Below are positions 8,188-14,914 of a stretch of DNA of 32,357 bases, in pieces. The notes under the pieces were generated by a model, which saw only the letters and a program-made list of their open reading frames with translations, was not told the DNA's origin and did not search any database. Source of the DNA: an uncultured Alistipes sp. (lineage in GTDB: Bacteria > Bacteroidota > Bacteroidia > Bacteroidales > Rikenellaceae); the NCBI GenBank assembly GCA_900545315.1, contig UQYM01000033.1:1-32357 (forward strand), read 5' to 3'. The translations under genes and the position numbers were made by a program. Each line of letters starts with the position of its first letter. Positions within the stretch are counted from its first letter, which is position 1.

Positions 8188-9639
8188 CTATCGGGTCGAA
8201 TAGGTCAGGGCTTTGTGCTCGAGATTGAGTACATTGCCAATCTCCATGAAGGAGGCCCCTTTGGCGGCTCCAAAGCTACCACCCAACACAACAATCAAAT
8301 CCTCTTTCGAAAGCCATTTTTTCTCTTCCAGGTAGTAGAGAATACTCAACAAAAAGCCTTCATGGTTGATCGAAGGTTCGCGGTAGATGGCGTGGATTCC
8401 GTACGAAATGGCCAAATGGCGCATTACGCTCTTTCGATAACAAACGGCAAACACCGGCTTCTGGCTACGGAAAGCAGCCAAATAACGTCCTGTACGACCC
8501 GACAGCGTGTCGATCACAATCGCTTTGACCGGTAAATTTAACGTGGCACGTACCGCCGAACGGCACAACTGAGCAGTGATTTCGTTGTTGATACGAACCA
8601 GATTCATCTCGATATTAGGGTTGCTGTGGTCCTTTTCGACCTCGGCCGCTACACGTGCCATCGTTTCGACAGCCTCGACCGGATATTCACCATTGGCGGT
8701 CTCCCCGCTCAACATCACGGCATCGACACGTTGATAGATCGCATTGGCCACGTCACTGATCTCAGCACGCGTCGGACGAGGATTGCTGATCATCGTATGC
8801 AGCATCTGCGTAGCGATGATAACCGGTGTTTTGCTTTCAATACATTTGTTGACCAGAAAACGTTGCGTCCCAGGAATCTTCTCGGCAGGAATCTCAACGC
8901 CGAGGTCTCCACGAGCCACCATAATACCGTAAGTTTCGTCCAGAATCTCGTCAATGTTGTTGACACCCTCCTGGTTCTCAATCTTCGAGATGATCTTGAT
9001 GGTACTGTTGCGCTCTTTGATGATTTTCTTTACAGCCAACACATCCTCCTTTTTACGAACGAAGGAGTGCGCAATGAAATCCACATCCATATCGATGGCC
9101 CAGTTGATGAACTTGTAGTCGCGCTCGGTCACCGATGGCAGGTTGATCGGAACATTCGGAATGTTGACGCTCTTACGAGGTTTAATGACACCATGATTCT
9201 TGACGGTGCAGATCAACTCGTTGTCCTTCTTGTCCATCACATCCAGCTCCAATTCGCCGTCATCAATCAGAATGGCTGCCCCAACTGGAACATCGTTGTA
9301 GATGGAAAAATCATTTACATAAACACACTCTTTAGACGAGGGTTCATCGGTTTGAGTTCCCTTAATGCAGATCGTATCTCCCTCAACAACCTTAATACCC
9401 TCTTCATATCCCGGAGCCATGCCGGTAACCCGAATCTCGGGGCCTTTCGTATCGATAATAATAGCAATACTGTCCGAAACCTTGCGAACATTCTCCACTA
9501 CTCGTGCCGCACTCTCCGTCGTTACGTGAGCAGAATTGATACGTACGGCATTCATTCCCGCTTCGTACAGCGATCGAATAAACTCTACGTCGCACCGTCG
9601 GTCGGAAATCGTCGCAATGATTTTAGTTCTTTTCTTCAT
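8188..9639 (-). CDS. pyk: Pyruvate kinase
   Basis: 483 residues, full length. It transfers phosphate from phosphoenolpyruvate to ADP, the last glycolytic ATP step. Signatures include IIDTKGPEIRVTG, the metal and substrate region KIENQEGVNNIDEIL, MVARGDLGVEIPAEKIPGTQR, and QMLHTMISNPRPTRAEISDV followed by DAVMLSGETANGEYP. The substrate loop reads AVRINSAH rather than the more common R-x-N-x-SHG form. The ATG at 9639 follows AAAGGAG at a good spacing, an unusually strong Shine-Dalgarno for this phylum, and this site lies in two competing hairpins (9646-9676). aroQ lies 117 bases upstream in the same direction. Confidence 0.97.
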   Translation of the reverse strand: MKKRTKIIATISDRRCDVEFIRSLYEAGMNAVRINSAHVTTESAARVVENVRKVSDSIAIIIDTKGPEIRVTGMAPGYEEGIKVVEGDTICIKGTQTDEPSSKECVYVNDFSIYNDVPVGAAILIDDGELELDVMDKKDNELICTVKNHGVIKPRKSVNIPNVPINLPSVTERDYKFINWAIDMDVDFIAHSFVRKKEDVLAVKKIIKERNSTIKIISKIENQEGVNNIDEILDETYGIMVARGDLGVEIPAEKIPGTQRFLVNKCIESKTPVIIATQMLHTMISNPRPTRAEISDVANAIYQRVDAVMLSGETANGEYPVEAVETMARVAAEVEKDHSNPNIEMNLVRINNEITAQLCRSAVRATLNLPVKAIVIDTLSGRTGRYLAAFRSQKPVFAVCYRKSVMRHLAISYGIHAIYREPSINHEGFLLSILYYLEEKKWLSKEDLIVVLGGSFGAAKGASFMEIGNVLNLEHKALTYSTR

Positions 9640-9645
9640 GTTGTT

Positions 9646-9676
9646 CTCCTTTCAGAGGAGGTCCGTATAACCTCCC
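9646..9676 (-). promoter_or_regulatory. Possible ribosome-binding-site switch in the pyk leader
   Basis: On the pyk mRNA, GGAGGT (9675-9670) can pair with ACCTCC (9662-9657) in a 6-7 bp hairpin. Alternatively CTCCT (9660-9656) can pair with AGGAG (9650-9646), which is the Shine-Dalgarno itself. The two helices share CTCC and exclude each other. The pairing is seen in the sequence; the regulatory meaning is inferred. Confidence 0.4.
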
Positions 9677-9756
9677 TTTCTATCTTTCTTATATCAGTTC
9701 TTAATCTCTCTATTGGAGCAAATTTGCACAGCAGTGCACAAGACTGCTCTGCCCAG

Positions 9757-10176
9757 CTATAAAAAGCTCAAAATGGCCAAACGGTACGAATCGAGTCCAA
9801 AACCCATAATCGACCCCTTGCAATTGGGAGCAATCAGCGAAATGTGACGGAACTCTTCGCGTGCCAGGATACACGAAATGTGTACCTCTACAACCGGTAA
9901 TTGAGCTTTAACCCCGCCGATCGCATCGGCCAAGGCAACCGAAGTGTGCGTATATCCCCCTGCATTCAGAACTATGCCGTCATAAACGCCACGTGCTTCA
10001 TGAATGCGATTGATCAACTCACCCTCGACATTTGATTGATAATAATCCAGTTCGATATCGGGAAATTTCCGTTTCAGCTCCTCAAAATAGGACTCAAACG
10101 ATTGCTCTCCGTAGATATTTTTTTCACGAATGCCCAACAAATTCAGGTTAGGCCCATTCATAATCAATAATTTCAT
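9757..10176 (-). CDS. aroQ: Type II 3-dehydroquinate dehydratase
   Basis: 139 residues from the ATG at 10176 (MKLLIMNGPNLNLLGIRE), the usual length for the dodecameric type II enzyme. It dehydrates 3-dehydroquinate to 3-dehydroshikimate in the shikimate pathway. Visible landmarks are the N-terminal NGPNLNLLGIRE followed by the loop Tyr (KNIYGEQSFE), NAGGYTHTSVALADAI, and VEVHIS with the catalytic His, then AREEFRHISL. The frame is open upstream of this ATG, but that part has no family similarity and spans a -7 box. It is co-directional with pyk and divergent from thiL. Confidence 0.95.
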   Translation of the reverse strand: MKLLIMNGPNLNLLGIREKNIYGEQSFESYFEELKRKFPDIELDYYQSNVEGELINRIHEARGVYDGIVLNAGGYTHTSVALADAIGGVKAQLPVVEVHISCILAREEFRHISLIAPNCKGSIMGFGLDSYRLAILSFL

Positions 10177-10213
10177 GGCGGTTGTCAATTTGCAGATTTG
10201 CTCAAATTCGCCA

Positions 10214-10221
10214 CAAAAATA
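10214..10221 (-). promoter_or_regulatory. Predicted -7 box of aroQ
   Basis: TATTTTTG on the minus strand, 38 bases before the aroQ ATG. It lies 24 bases from the divergent thiL box. Confidence 0.55.
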
Positions 10222-10245
10222 CACCACCGAATTGAATATTTCGCA

Positions 10246-10253
10246 TATTTTTG
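10246..10253 (+). promoter_or_regulatory. Predicted -7 box of thiL-thiD
   Basis: TATTTTTG on the plus strand, 52 bases before the thiL ATG. The -33 element is not clear. Confidence 0.55.
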
Positions 10254-10305
10254 CAGTAAAATTTGGATAAGAATTTTAAGTGTTTGTTAAATATTGGCGA
10301 TAGTC

Positions 10306-11253
10306 ATGAAGTTGAGTGGTTTGGGAGAGTTCGGCTTGATTGGATGGATTCGCGAACAGTTCGCATCGATCCCAACTCACGGTTGTGAAGGAATTGGGGA
10401 CGATTGTGCCGTCGTGCCACTTAACGGACAGGAGTCGATAGTGGTCACCACCGATCTATTGGTCGAAGATGTCCATTTTCTACGGACCAAAACACCTCCC
10501 AAAGATTTGGGTTACAAATCACTTGCCGTAAATCTGAGTGATGTGGCTGCCATGGGAGCAACCCCTTTTGCCTCCTTTTTATCGATCGCTTTGCCGCAGA
10601 ACTGTTCGGCAGAGTGGATCGAAACCTTTATGGAGGGCTATCGAGAACTCTCAGCGCAGTTTGGGGTGCCGCTCTTGGGAGGTGATACCACGTCGTCGAA
10701 AGATCGCATTACGATCAGCGTAACCGCAATGGGCAAAGTCCCAAACTCCTGCATCAAACACCGAGGCGATGCTCGTGTGGGGGATGTGATTTTTGTTACC
10801 GGCGAATTGGGTGCGTCGGCACAAGGCTTACAAGATCTGCTGTCGAATCGGCTCGATAGCTCGTTTATCGCTTCACATAACCGTCCAAAACCTTTTATTA
10901 ACGAGGGGATTTGGCTGGGAGAACAGAGCACTGTTCATGCGATGATGGATGTATCGGACGGGATCGCTTCCGATCTGGGGCATATTCTTCATGCTTCCGG
11001 TTGTGGAGCTGAAGTTTTAGTAGACATGATGCCAACTAATACTACTGTGGAATTGGCTGTTACCGGTGGGGAAGATTATTGTCTGTTATTCACGGCTGAT
11101 GCAGCTGAAGCCTCAGTGTTACAAGCAAATTATCAGCAAACTTTCGGAACTCCGCTCTATCCGATAGGGAAAACCATTGCCGGAGATCGGATCGTTTGGA
11201 TGGAGAACGGAGCAGTCATTCACCCTCAGTGGAAGGGATTTACCCACTTTTAA
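10306..11253 (+). CDS. thiL: Thiamine-monophosphate kinase
   Basis: 315 residues from the ATG at 10306 (MKLSGLGEFGLIGWI); an in-frame TTG four codons earlier is the only alternative. ThiL phosphorylates thiamine monophosphate to thiamine diphosphate, the active cofactor. The PurM/ThiL fold is seen in GIGDDCAVVPL, VVTTDLLVEDVHFLR, NLSDVAAMGATPF, LLGGDTTSSKDRITISVTAMG, MMDVSDGIASDLGHI and VTGGEDYCLLF. thiD starts 11 bases after its stop, forming a thiamine pair. No thiamine riboswitch is visible in the short leader. Confidence 0.95.
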   Translation: MKLSGLGEFGLIGWIREQFASIPTHGCEGIGDDCAVVPLNGQESIVVTTDLLVEDVHFLRTKTPPKDLGYKSLAVNLSDVAAMGATPFASFLSIALPQNCSAEWIETFMEGYRELSAQFGVPLLGGDTTSSKDRITISVTAMGKVPNSCIKHRGDARVGDVIFVTGELGASAQGLQDLLSNRLDSSFIASHNRPKPFINEGIWLGEQSTVHAMMDVSDGIASDLGHILHASGCGAEVLVDMMPTNTTVELAVTGGEDYCLLFTADAAEASVLQANYQQTFGTPLYPIGKTIAGDRIVWMENGAVIHPQWKGFTHF

Positions 11254-11264
11254 TTGAAGAAACG

Positions 11265-12077
11265 ATGAAACAATATAAACGTGTCTTAACTATTGCCGGA
11301 TCGGATAGTTGTGGCGGTGCTGGCATTCAGGCCGACATCAAAACCATTTCGGCATGTGGCTGTTATGCCATGAGTGCCATTACGGCCATCACTGCCCAAA
11401 ACACTGCAGAGGTGCGTGCAATCCATAATGTCCCAGCTGACATGGTAGCTGCACAGGTTGCTGCAGTGCTGGAGGATGTGGGCGCGGATGCTGTTAAATT
11501 GGGTATGCTGCCTACGGCTGAATGTGTGCAGGTTGTCGCTGAACTGTTGCAGCAATTTCAAATCCCCAACGTAGTGCTGGATCCGGTGGTTGTATCGACA
11601 TCTGGATGCCGTTTGATCGATGAATCGGCGTTGGAGGCTATTCGTCGCTATCTATTCCCGCTCGCAACGGTCATTACCCCCAATATCCCCGAAACGACCT
11701 GTCTGACGGGAGTTGAGATCCATACTGAAAAGGATTTTGAGCAGGCTGCTGCGGCAATCCATCGTCAACAAGTTAAGGCTGTGCTCTTCAAGGCGGGACA
11801 TCTCGATGCAGCATTGCTGACGGATTATCTATATGATGGCAAGGATTTTATTGATCGTTATCAATATCATCGCATCAACACCCTAAACACTCACGGAACC
11901 GGGTGTACCCTATCCTCGGCGATCGCATCCTACCTGGCGTTGGGTTATCCGTTAAAAGAGGCGGTCCGTCAAGCTGAAGAGTATCTGCATGGGGCCATTG
12001 TTGCTGGCCAGGATATACAAACTGGACACGGGCACGGTCCGGTTCACCATTTTTATCGATGGTGGCAGTGCGAGTAG
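11265..12077 (+). CDS. thiD: Hydroxymethylpyrimidine/phosphomethylpyrimidine kinase
   Basis: 270 residues from the ATG at 11265 (MKQYKRVLTIAGSDSCGG), typical of ThiD. It phosphorylates HMP and then HMP-phosphate to the diphosphate used for thiamine phosphate synthesis. The ribokinase-fold landmarks are AGSDSCGGAGIQADIKTI, VKLGMLPTAE, LDPVVVSTSG, ITPNIPETTCLTG and the C-terminal anion-hole motif THGTGCTLSSAIASYLALG. The frame extends upstream into thiL without similarity. It follows thiL directly on the same strand and ends 46 bases before the DivIC-like gene. Confidence 0.95.
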   Translation: MKQYKRVLTIAGSDSCGGAGIQADIKTISACGCYAMSAITAITAQNTAEVRAIHNVPADMVAAQVAAVLEDVGADAVKLGMLPTAECVQVVAELLQQFQIPNVVLDPVVVSTSGCRLIDESALEAIRRYLFPLATVITPNIPETTCLTGVEIHTEKDFEQAAAAIHRQQVKAVLFKAGHLDAALLTDYLYDGKDFIDRYQYHRINTLNTHGTGCTLSSAIASYLALGYPLKEAVRQAEEYLHGAIVAGQDIQTGHGHGPVHHFYRWWQCE

Positions 12078-12097
12078 GCAGTTCGCGGGATAAATCG

Positions 12098-12105
12098 TAT
12101 ATTTG
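12098..12105 (+). promoter_or_regulatory. Predicted -7 box of the DivIC-like gene
   Basis: TATATTTG overlaps the most upstream in-frame TTG codon (12103), so that codon cannot be in the transcript. The box supports the GTG at 12124 as start. Confidence 0.55.
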
Positions 12106-12123
12106 TCAAAACAATTTTTAGTC

Positions 12124-12414
12124 GTGAGACTCTCCGTAAATAAATTCCTGAAAGATCGTAGGCTGTGGATTATCTCGATCGTTATTTTCGTGCTGTTGAT
12201 AGCGGTGTTCGATAAGAATAATTTGATCGAGGTATGGAAGCTAAACCAACAACTCAAGGAGTTGGAGTCTCAACGGGACTACTATCAGCAAAAAATTACG
12301 CAGGACAGCACCATTCTGGAAAATCTCAAAAATGATGACTCTCTGGAACGTTATGCGCGCGAGCACTACCTGATGAAACGCGAAGGAGAAACAATTTATA
12401 TCATCAAAGAGTAG
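12124..12414 (+). CDS. Septum formation initiator, DivIC/FtsB family
   Basis: About 96 residues from the GTG at 12124. A short cytoplasmic N-terminus is followed by one membrane helix (WIISIVIFVLLIAVF). A coiled coil (WKLNQQLKELESQRDYYQQ) comes next, then the family ending ERYAREHYLMKREGETIYII. Such bitopic proteins join FtsL and FtsQ/DivIB at the division septum. FtsB and DivIC are homologous, so the subfamily is not fixed. It has its own predicted promoter after thiD. It converges on queE, with only 8 bases between the stops. Confidence 0.88.
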   Translation: MRLSVNKFLKDRRLWIISIVIFVLLIAVFDKNNLIEVWKLNQQLKELESQRDYYQQKITQDSTILENLKNDDSLERYAREHYLMKREGETIYIIKE

Positions 12415-12422
12415 AGGTAAAC

Positions 12423-13061
12423 CTATGGAATACGCATATACTTATGCGTTTGCACAGAGATATTCCACTTTGGATTAGCCTTTACATACTCCACAATACG
12501 CCCAATCATCTCATCGAAGCGGCTCCATTCGGGTTGCAGATAGAGTCGGCACTTTTCACTGACCTTTGCCGCATTCTCTTCGGCCCAGGCAAAGTCCTGT
12601 TCTGTCTCGACAATCACCTTCAACTCATCGGCACGGGGAAAGATCGAAGCAACGGGCGGGTGTTGTTTTTTCGGAGAGAGGCAGATCCAGTCAAACTGTC
12701 CGGTCAATTCATGTGCGCCGGATGTTTCGAGGAAAATTTGCAATCCACGCGCGGCTAAGGCTTGGGTCAGGTACTCGAGCGGATAAGAGGAGGGCTCTCC
12801 CCCGGTAATTACAATGGCTTGAGCCGGATAGCTACAAGCCCTCTCGACAATGTCATTCACCTCGACTGGCGGAAAATGTTTGGGATTCCAGGTCATTTTT
12901 GCGTCGCACCAGCGGCAACCCACGTCACATCCGCCCAACCGGATAAAATAGGCAGGTTTACCCGTGTGAAAACCTTCGCCCTGAATCGTATAAAAATCTT
13001 CAACCAGAGGCAGACGACGTCCACCATCAAGCAAATCGAAATTATTCTGTTGCAAGCTCAT
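12423..13061 (-). CDS. queE: 7-carboxy-7-deazaguanine synthase (radical SAM)
   Basis: 212 residues. QueE is a radical SAM enzyme that contracts the ring of 6-carboxytetrahydropterin to CDG on the way to queuosine. The cluster-binding cysteines are C45, C49 and C52 in GGCDVGCRWCD (C-x3-C-x2-C), preceded by EDFYTIQGEGFHTGKPAYFIRLGG and followed by VITGGEPSSYPLEYL. The start overlaps the last 20 bases of hpt, so the two are translationally linked. No other queuosine genes are in the window. The 3' codons include a perfect 7-bp inverted repeat at 12432-12449. Confidence 0.94.
   Translation of the reverse strand: MSLQQNNFDLLDGGRRLPLVEDFYTIQGEGFHTGKPAYFIRLGGCDVGCRWCDAKMTWNPKHFPPVEVNDIVERACSYPAQAIVITGGEPSSYPLEYLTQALAARGLQIFLETSGAHELTGQFDWICLSPKKQHPPVASIFPRADELKVIVETEQDFAWAEENAAKVSEKCRLYLQPEWSRFDEMIGRIVEYVKANPKWNISVQTHKYMRIP
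12432..12449. repeat. Inverted repeat at the convergent DivIC/queE junction
   Basis: ACGCATA (12432-12438), loop TACT, TATGCGT (12443-12449), lying in the last codons of queE. It may act as a weak shared terminator for the convergent genes, although only a short T tract follows on the + strand. Confidence 0.35.
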
Positions 13062-13587
13062 AGATGTCTTTCAAATTTCGGCCCAATTGATTGTAATCCA
13101 AACCAAATCCAACGATAAATTTATCGGGAATCTCCAGAGCCGGATAGTCGATTTTGTAAGTTTTGTTATAGCTACTTGGTTTGAACAGTAAAGTTGCTAC
13201 GGCAATCGAGGCCGGATGATGTACCGTTAATAGCTGATACAGGTGGTCAATGCTCCCTCCCGTATCCACGATATCTTCGACAATGATGACGTGACGCCCC
13301 TTAATGCTTTTGCTCAAACCGATCAACTCCTGAACCTTGCCGGTAGTTGCGGTTCCACTATAAGAGGCCAGTTTGACAAACGACACTTCGCAGTTCAGGT
13401 CGATATGTTGCAATAGCTCGCCCATGAACATGAAAGCTCCATTCAGAACCCCCAGGAACAGTGGACACTCTTTATGGGCGTAGTCATGGGTGATTTGGCG
13501 CCCTACCCGACTGATGGCTTCGATCAACTGTTCGTGCGAAATGGATCGTCGGAAAGTTTTGTCAAATAAAGTAACCGTTGCAGACAT
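13042..13587 (-). CDS. hpt: Hypoxanthine phosphoribosyltransferase
   Basis: 181 residues, the usual length. It joins hypoxanthine (and often guanine) to PRPP to form IMP or GMP in purine salvage. The PRPP-binding motif VIIVEDIVDTGGS spans about residues 100-112. The loop region LGVLNGAFMFMGEL and the C-terminal base-binding region KIDYPALEIPDKFIVGFGLDY are also clear. queE overlaps its 3' end by 20 bases. A -7 box lies 70-77 bases upstream of the ATG. Confidence 0.94.
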   Translation of the reverse strand: MSATVTLFDKTFRRSISHEQLIEAISRVGRQITHDYAHKECPLFLGVLNGAFMFMGELLQHIDLNCEVSFVKLASYSGTATTGKVQELIGLSKSIKGRHVIIVEDIVDTGGSIDHLYQLLTVHHPASIAVATLLFKPSSYNKTYKIDYPALEIPDKFIVGFGLDYNQLGRNLKDIYELATE

Positions 13588-13656
13588 GGGTACTGGTGCT
13601 ATGTTAGAAAGGTCGGACGATCACCGTGAAGTAATCGATTGGGCCTGTGTTGTCTG

Positions 13657-13664
13657 CAAAGATA
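13657..13664 (-). promoter_or_regulatory. Predicted -7 box of hpt-queE
   Basis: TATCTTTG on the minus strand, with the transcript start predicted about 60 bases before the hpt ATG. No clear -33 element. Confidence 0.5.
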
Positions 13665-13906
13665 GCATTTTTACAGGTAATCCGGTTGGCTATTCGATTG
13701 ATCAGTTCGATGCGATCGTTCAGGGTGCTGCGTGATATGTGAAATTCAGCGTTAGCAGCCCGCGGTGGAAGAATGCACGGCTATCGATTGACTCTGCGGC
13801 ACGGGTAAACCTTACGGGGATGTGTAAACTTATCTTTTCCCTATTTATGGAAAGGATTAAATCTTTACCAATACAGATGGAATGTGGCAATTGCCTATAT
13901 TTTCAT
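13665..13906. other. Gene-free spacer between the hpt and purE promoters
   Basis: No convincing coding frame on either strand. A short inverted repeat TTTCC/GGAAA near 13837-13853 is the only structure seen. The interval separates two divergently read purine genes. Confidence 0.4.
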
Positions 13907-13914
13907 TACCTTTG
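13907..13914 (+). promoter_or_regulatory. Predicted -7 box of purE
   Basis: TACCTTTG, 36 bases before the purE ATG. It gives a leader of about 30 bases. Confidence 0.6.
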
Positions 13915-13950
13915 TTTCACGATCAATTAAACCTGTTAAAAACAGCAATT

Positions 13951-14463
13951 ATGACTCCCAAAGTAAGTATCATCATGGGCAGTACGTCAGATCTCAAGAT
14001 CATGGAGTCGGCAGCCCAGTTCTTCGATGAGATGGAAATTCCATATGAAATCAATGCCCTTTCGGCACACCGTGTACCGGAACTGGTAATGGATTTCGCC
14101 AAAAACGCCCACAAACGTGGCATCAAAGTGATTATTGCAGGTGCCGGTGGTGCAGCTCATCTGCCCGGTGTCATCGCGGCACTTACTCCCCTGCCTGTTA
14201 TCGGTATTCCGATCAAATCTTCCAATTCAATCGATGGCTGGGACAGTATTTTGTCCATTTTGCAGATGCCTTCAGGGATTCCAGTTGCAACCATGGCGTT
14301 GGACGGTGCCCGCAATGGTGCGATTTTAGCGGCACAGATTATGGCTACCGGCGACGAGGCCCTGATGCAGAAGGTGCAGAAATTCAAAGCTGATTTGGCC
14401 AAAAAGATCGAGAAGGCTAATGCCGATTTGGCTCAGATCAAGATGAAATTCAAGACTAACTAA
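13951..14463 (+). CDS. purE: N5-carboxyaminoimidazole ribonucleotide mutase (PurE, class I)
   Basis: 170 residues from the ATG at 13951 (MTPKVSIIMGSTSDL). PurE moves the carboxylate of N5-CAIR to form CAIR in de novo purine synthesis. The signature IIMGSTSDLKIMESA, the SAHR motif in INALSAHRVPELV, and AGAGGAAHLPGVIAALTPLPVIGIP are all present. The open frame extends upstream to 13882, but that part contains the -7 box and lacks similarity. No purK is adjacent. A small membrane-protein gene starts 2 bases after the stop. Confidence 0.95.
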   Translation: MTPKVSIIMGSTSDLKIMESAAQFFDEMEIPYEINALSAHRVPELVMDFAKNAHKRGIKVIIAGAGGAAHLPGVIAALTPLPVIGIPIKSSNSIDGWDSILSILQMPSGIPVATMALDGARNGAILAAQIMATGDEALMQKVQKFKADLAKKIEKANADLAQIKMKFKTN

Positions 14464-14465
14464 TT

Positions 14466-14660
14466 ATGGACGAACAGCCCGTAAAAGCCGATAAACGAAC
14501 AGTCAGGATGATGATCATTCTCATCATCCTGCTATTGATCGGCATTGCTACCCGTTGGACCTATATCAAAAGGGATATTGTCGAGGCTACTCGTAGTTTG
14601 TTCAGTACAGAGGCTCCAGCGGCTGATTCATCTGCTTCTCAACGCCCGTCTGATAAGTAA
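14466..14660 (+). CDS. Small single-pass membrane protein, unknown function
   Basis: 64 residues: a charged N-terminus (MDEQPVKADKRTVR), one strongly hydrophobic helix (MMIILIILLLIGIATRWTYI) followed by KR, then a Ser/Ala/Pro-rich tail. I recognise no family. It starts 2 bases after the purE stop and is not a shadow of another gene, so it is probably translated from the purE mRNA. By the positive-inside rule the KR after the helix competes with the basic N-terminus, so orientation is uncertain. Confidence 0.65.
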   Translation: MDEQPVKADKRTVRMMIILIILLLIGIATRWTYIKRDIVEATRSLFSTEAPAADSSASQRPSDK

Positions 14661-14914
14661 CGTATCCCTCCTTTAGAAGTCGGTTGCGCCAATTGACCCG
14701 GTCTTGCCTGTCCGTATCCGCGGTTCGGTGCGAGCGTTTGGCTTACTCCTTTTCACTGTAACCCACAGAAACTTTCTGTAACCAATCTCTTTACAACCGA
14801 TAGGAACGTTTCATTGTGATAATGGTCAGTAGTGTATGCTATCTGCCTGAGAAGTACTGGCGGTTCCCGTAGACACGTTGCCGTTTTGAGGCGATACTCG
14901 TCCTTTGCCGTATA

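Noticed and set aside
8626..9762. A 378-codon open frame antisense to pyk.
   Set aside because: It mirrors the pyk frame; long antisense frames arise from the codon usage here. Its translation has no family features.
13739..13930. A 63-codon frame between hpt and purE.
   Set aside because: It runs through the purE -7 box, starts with a non-ATG codon and shows no domain or membrane pattern.
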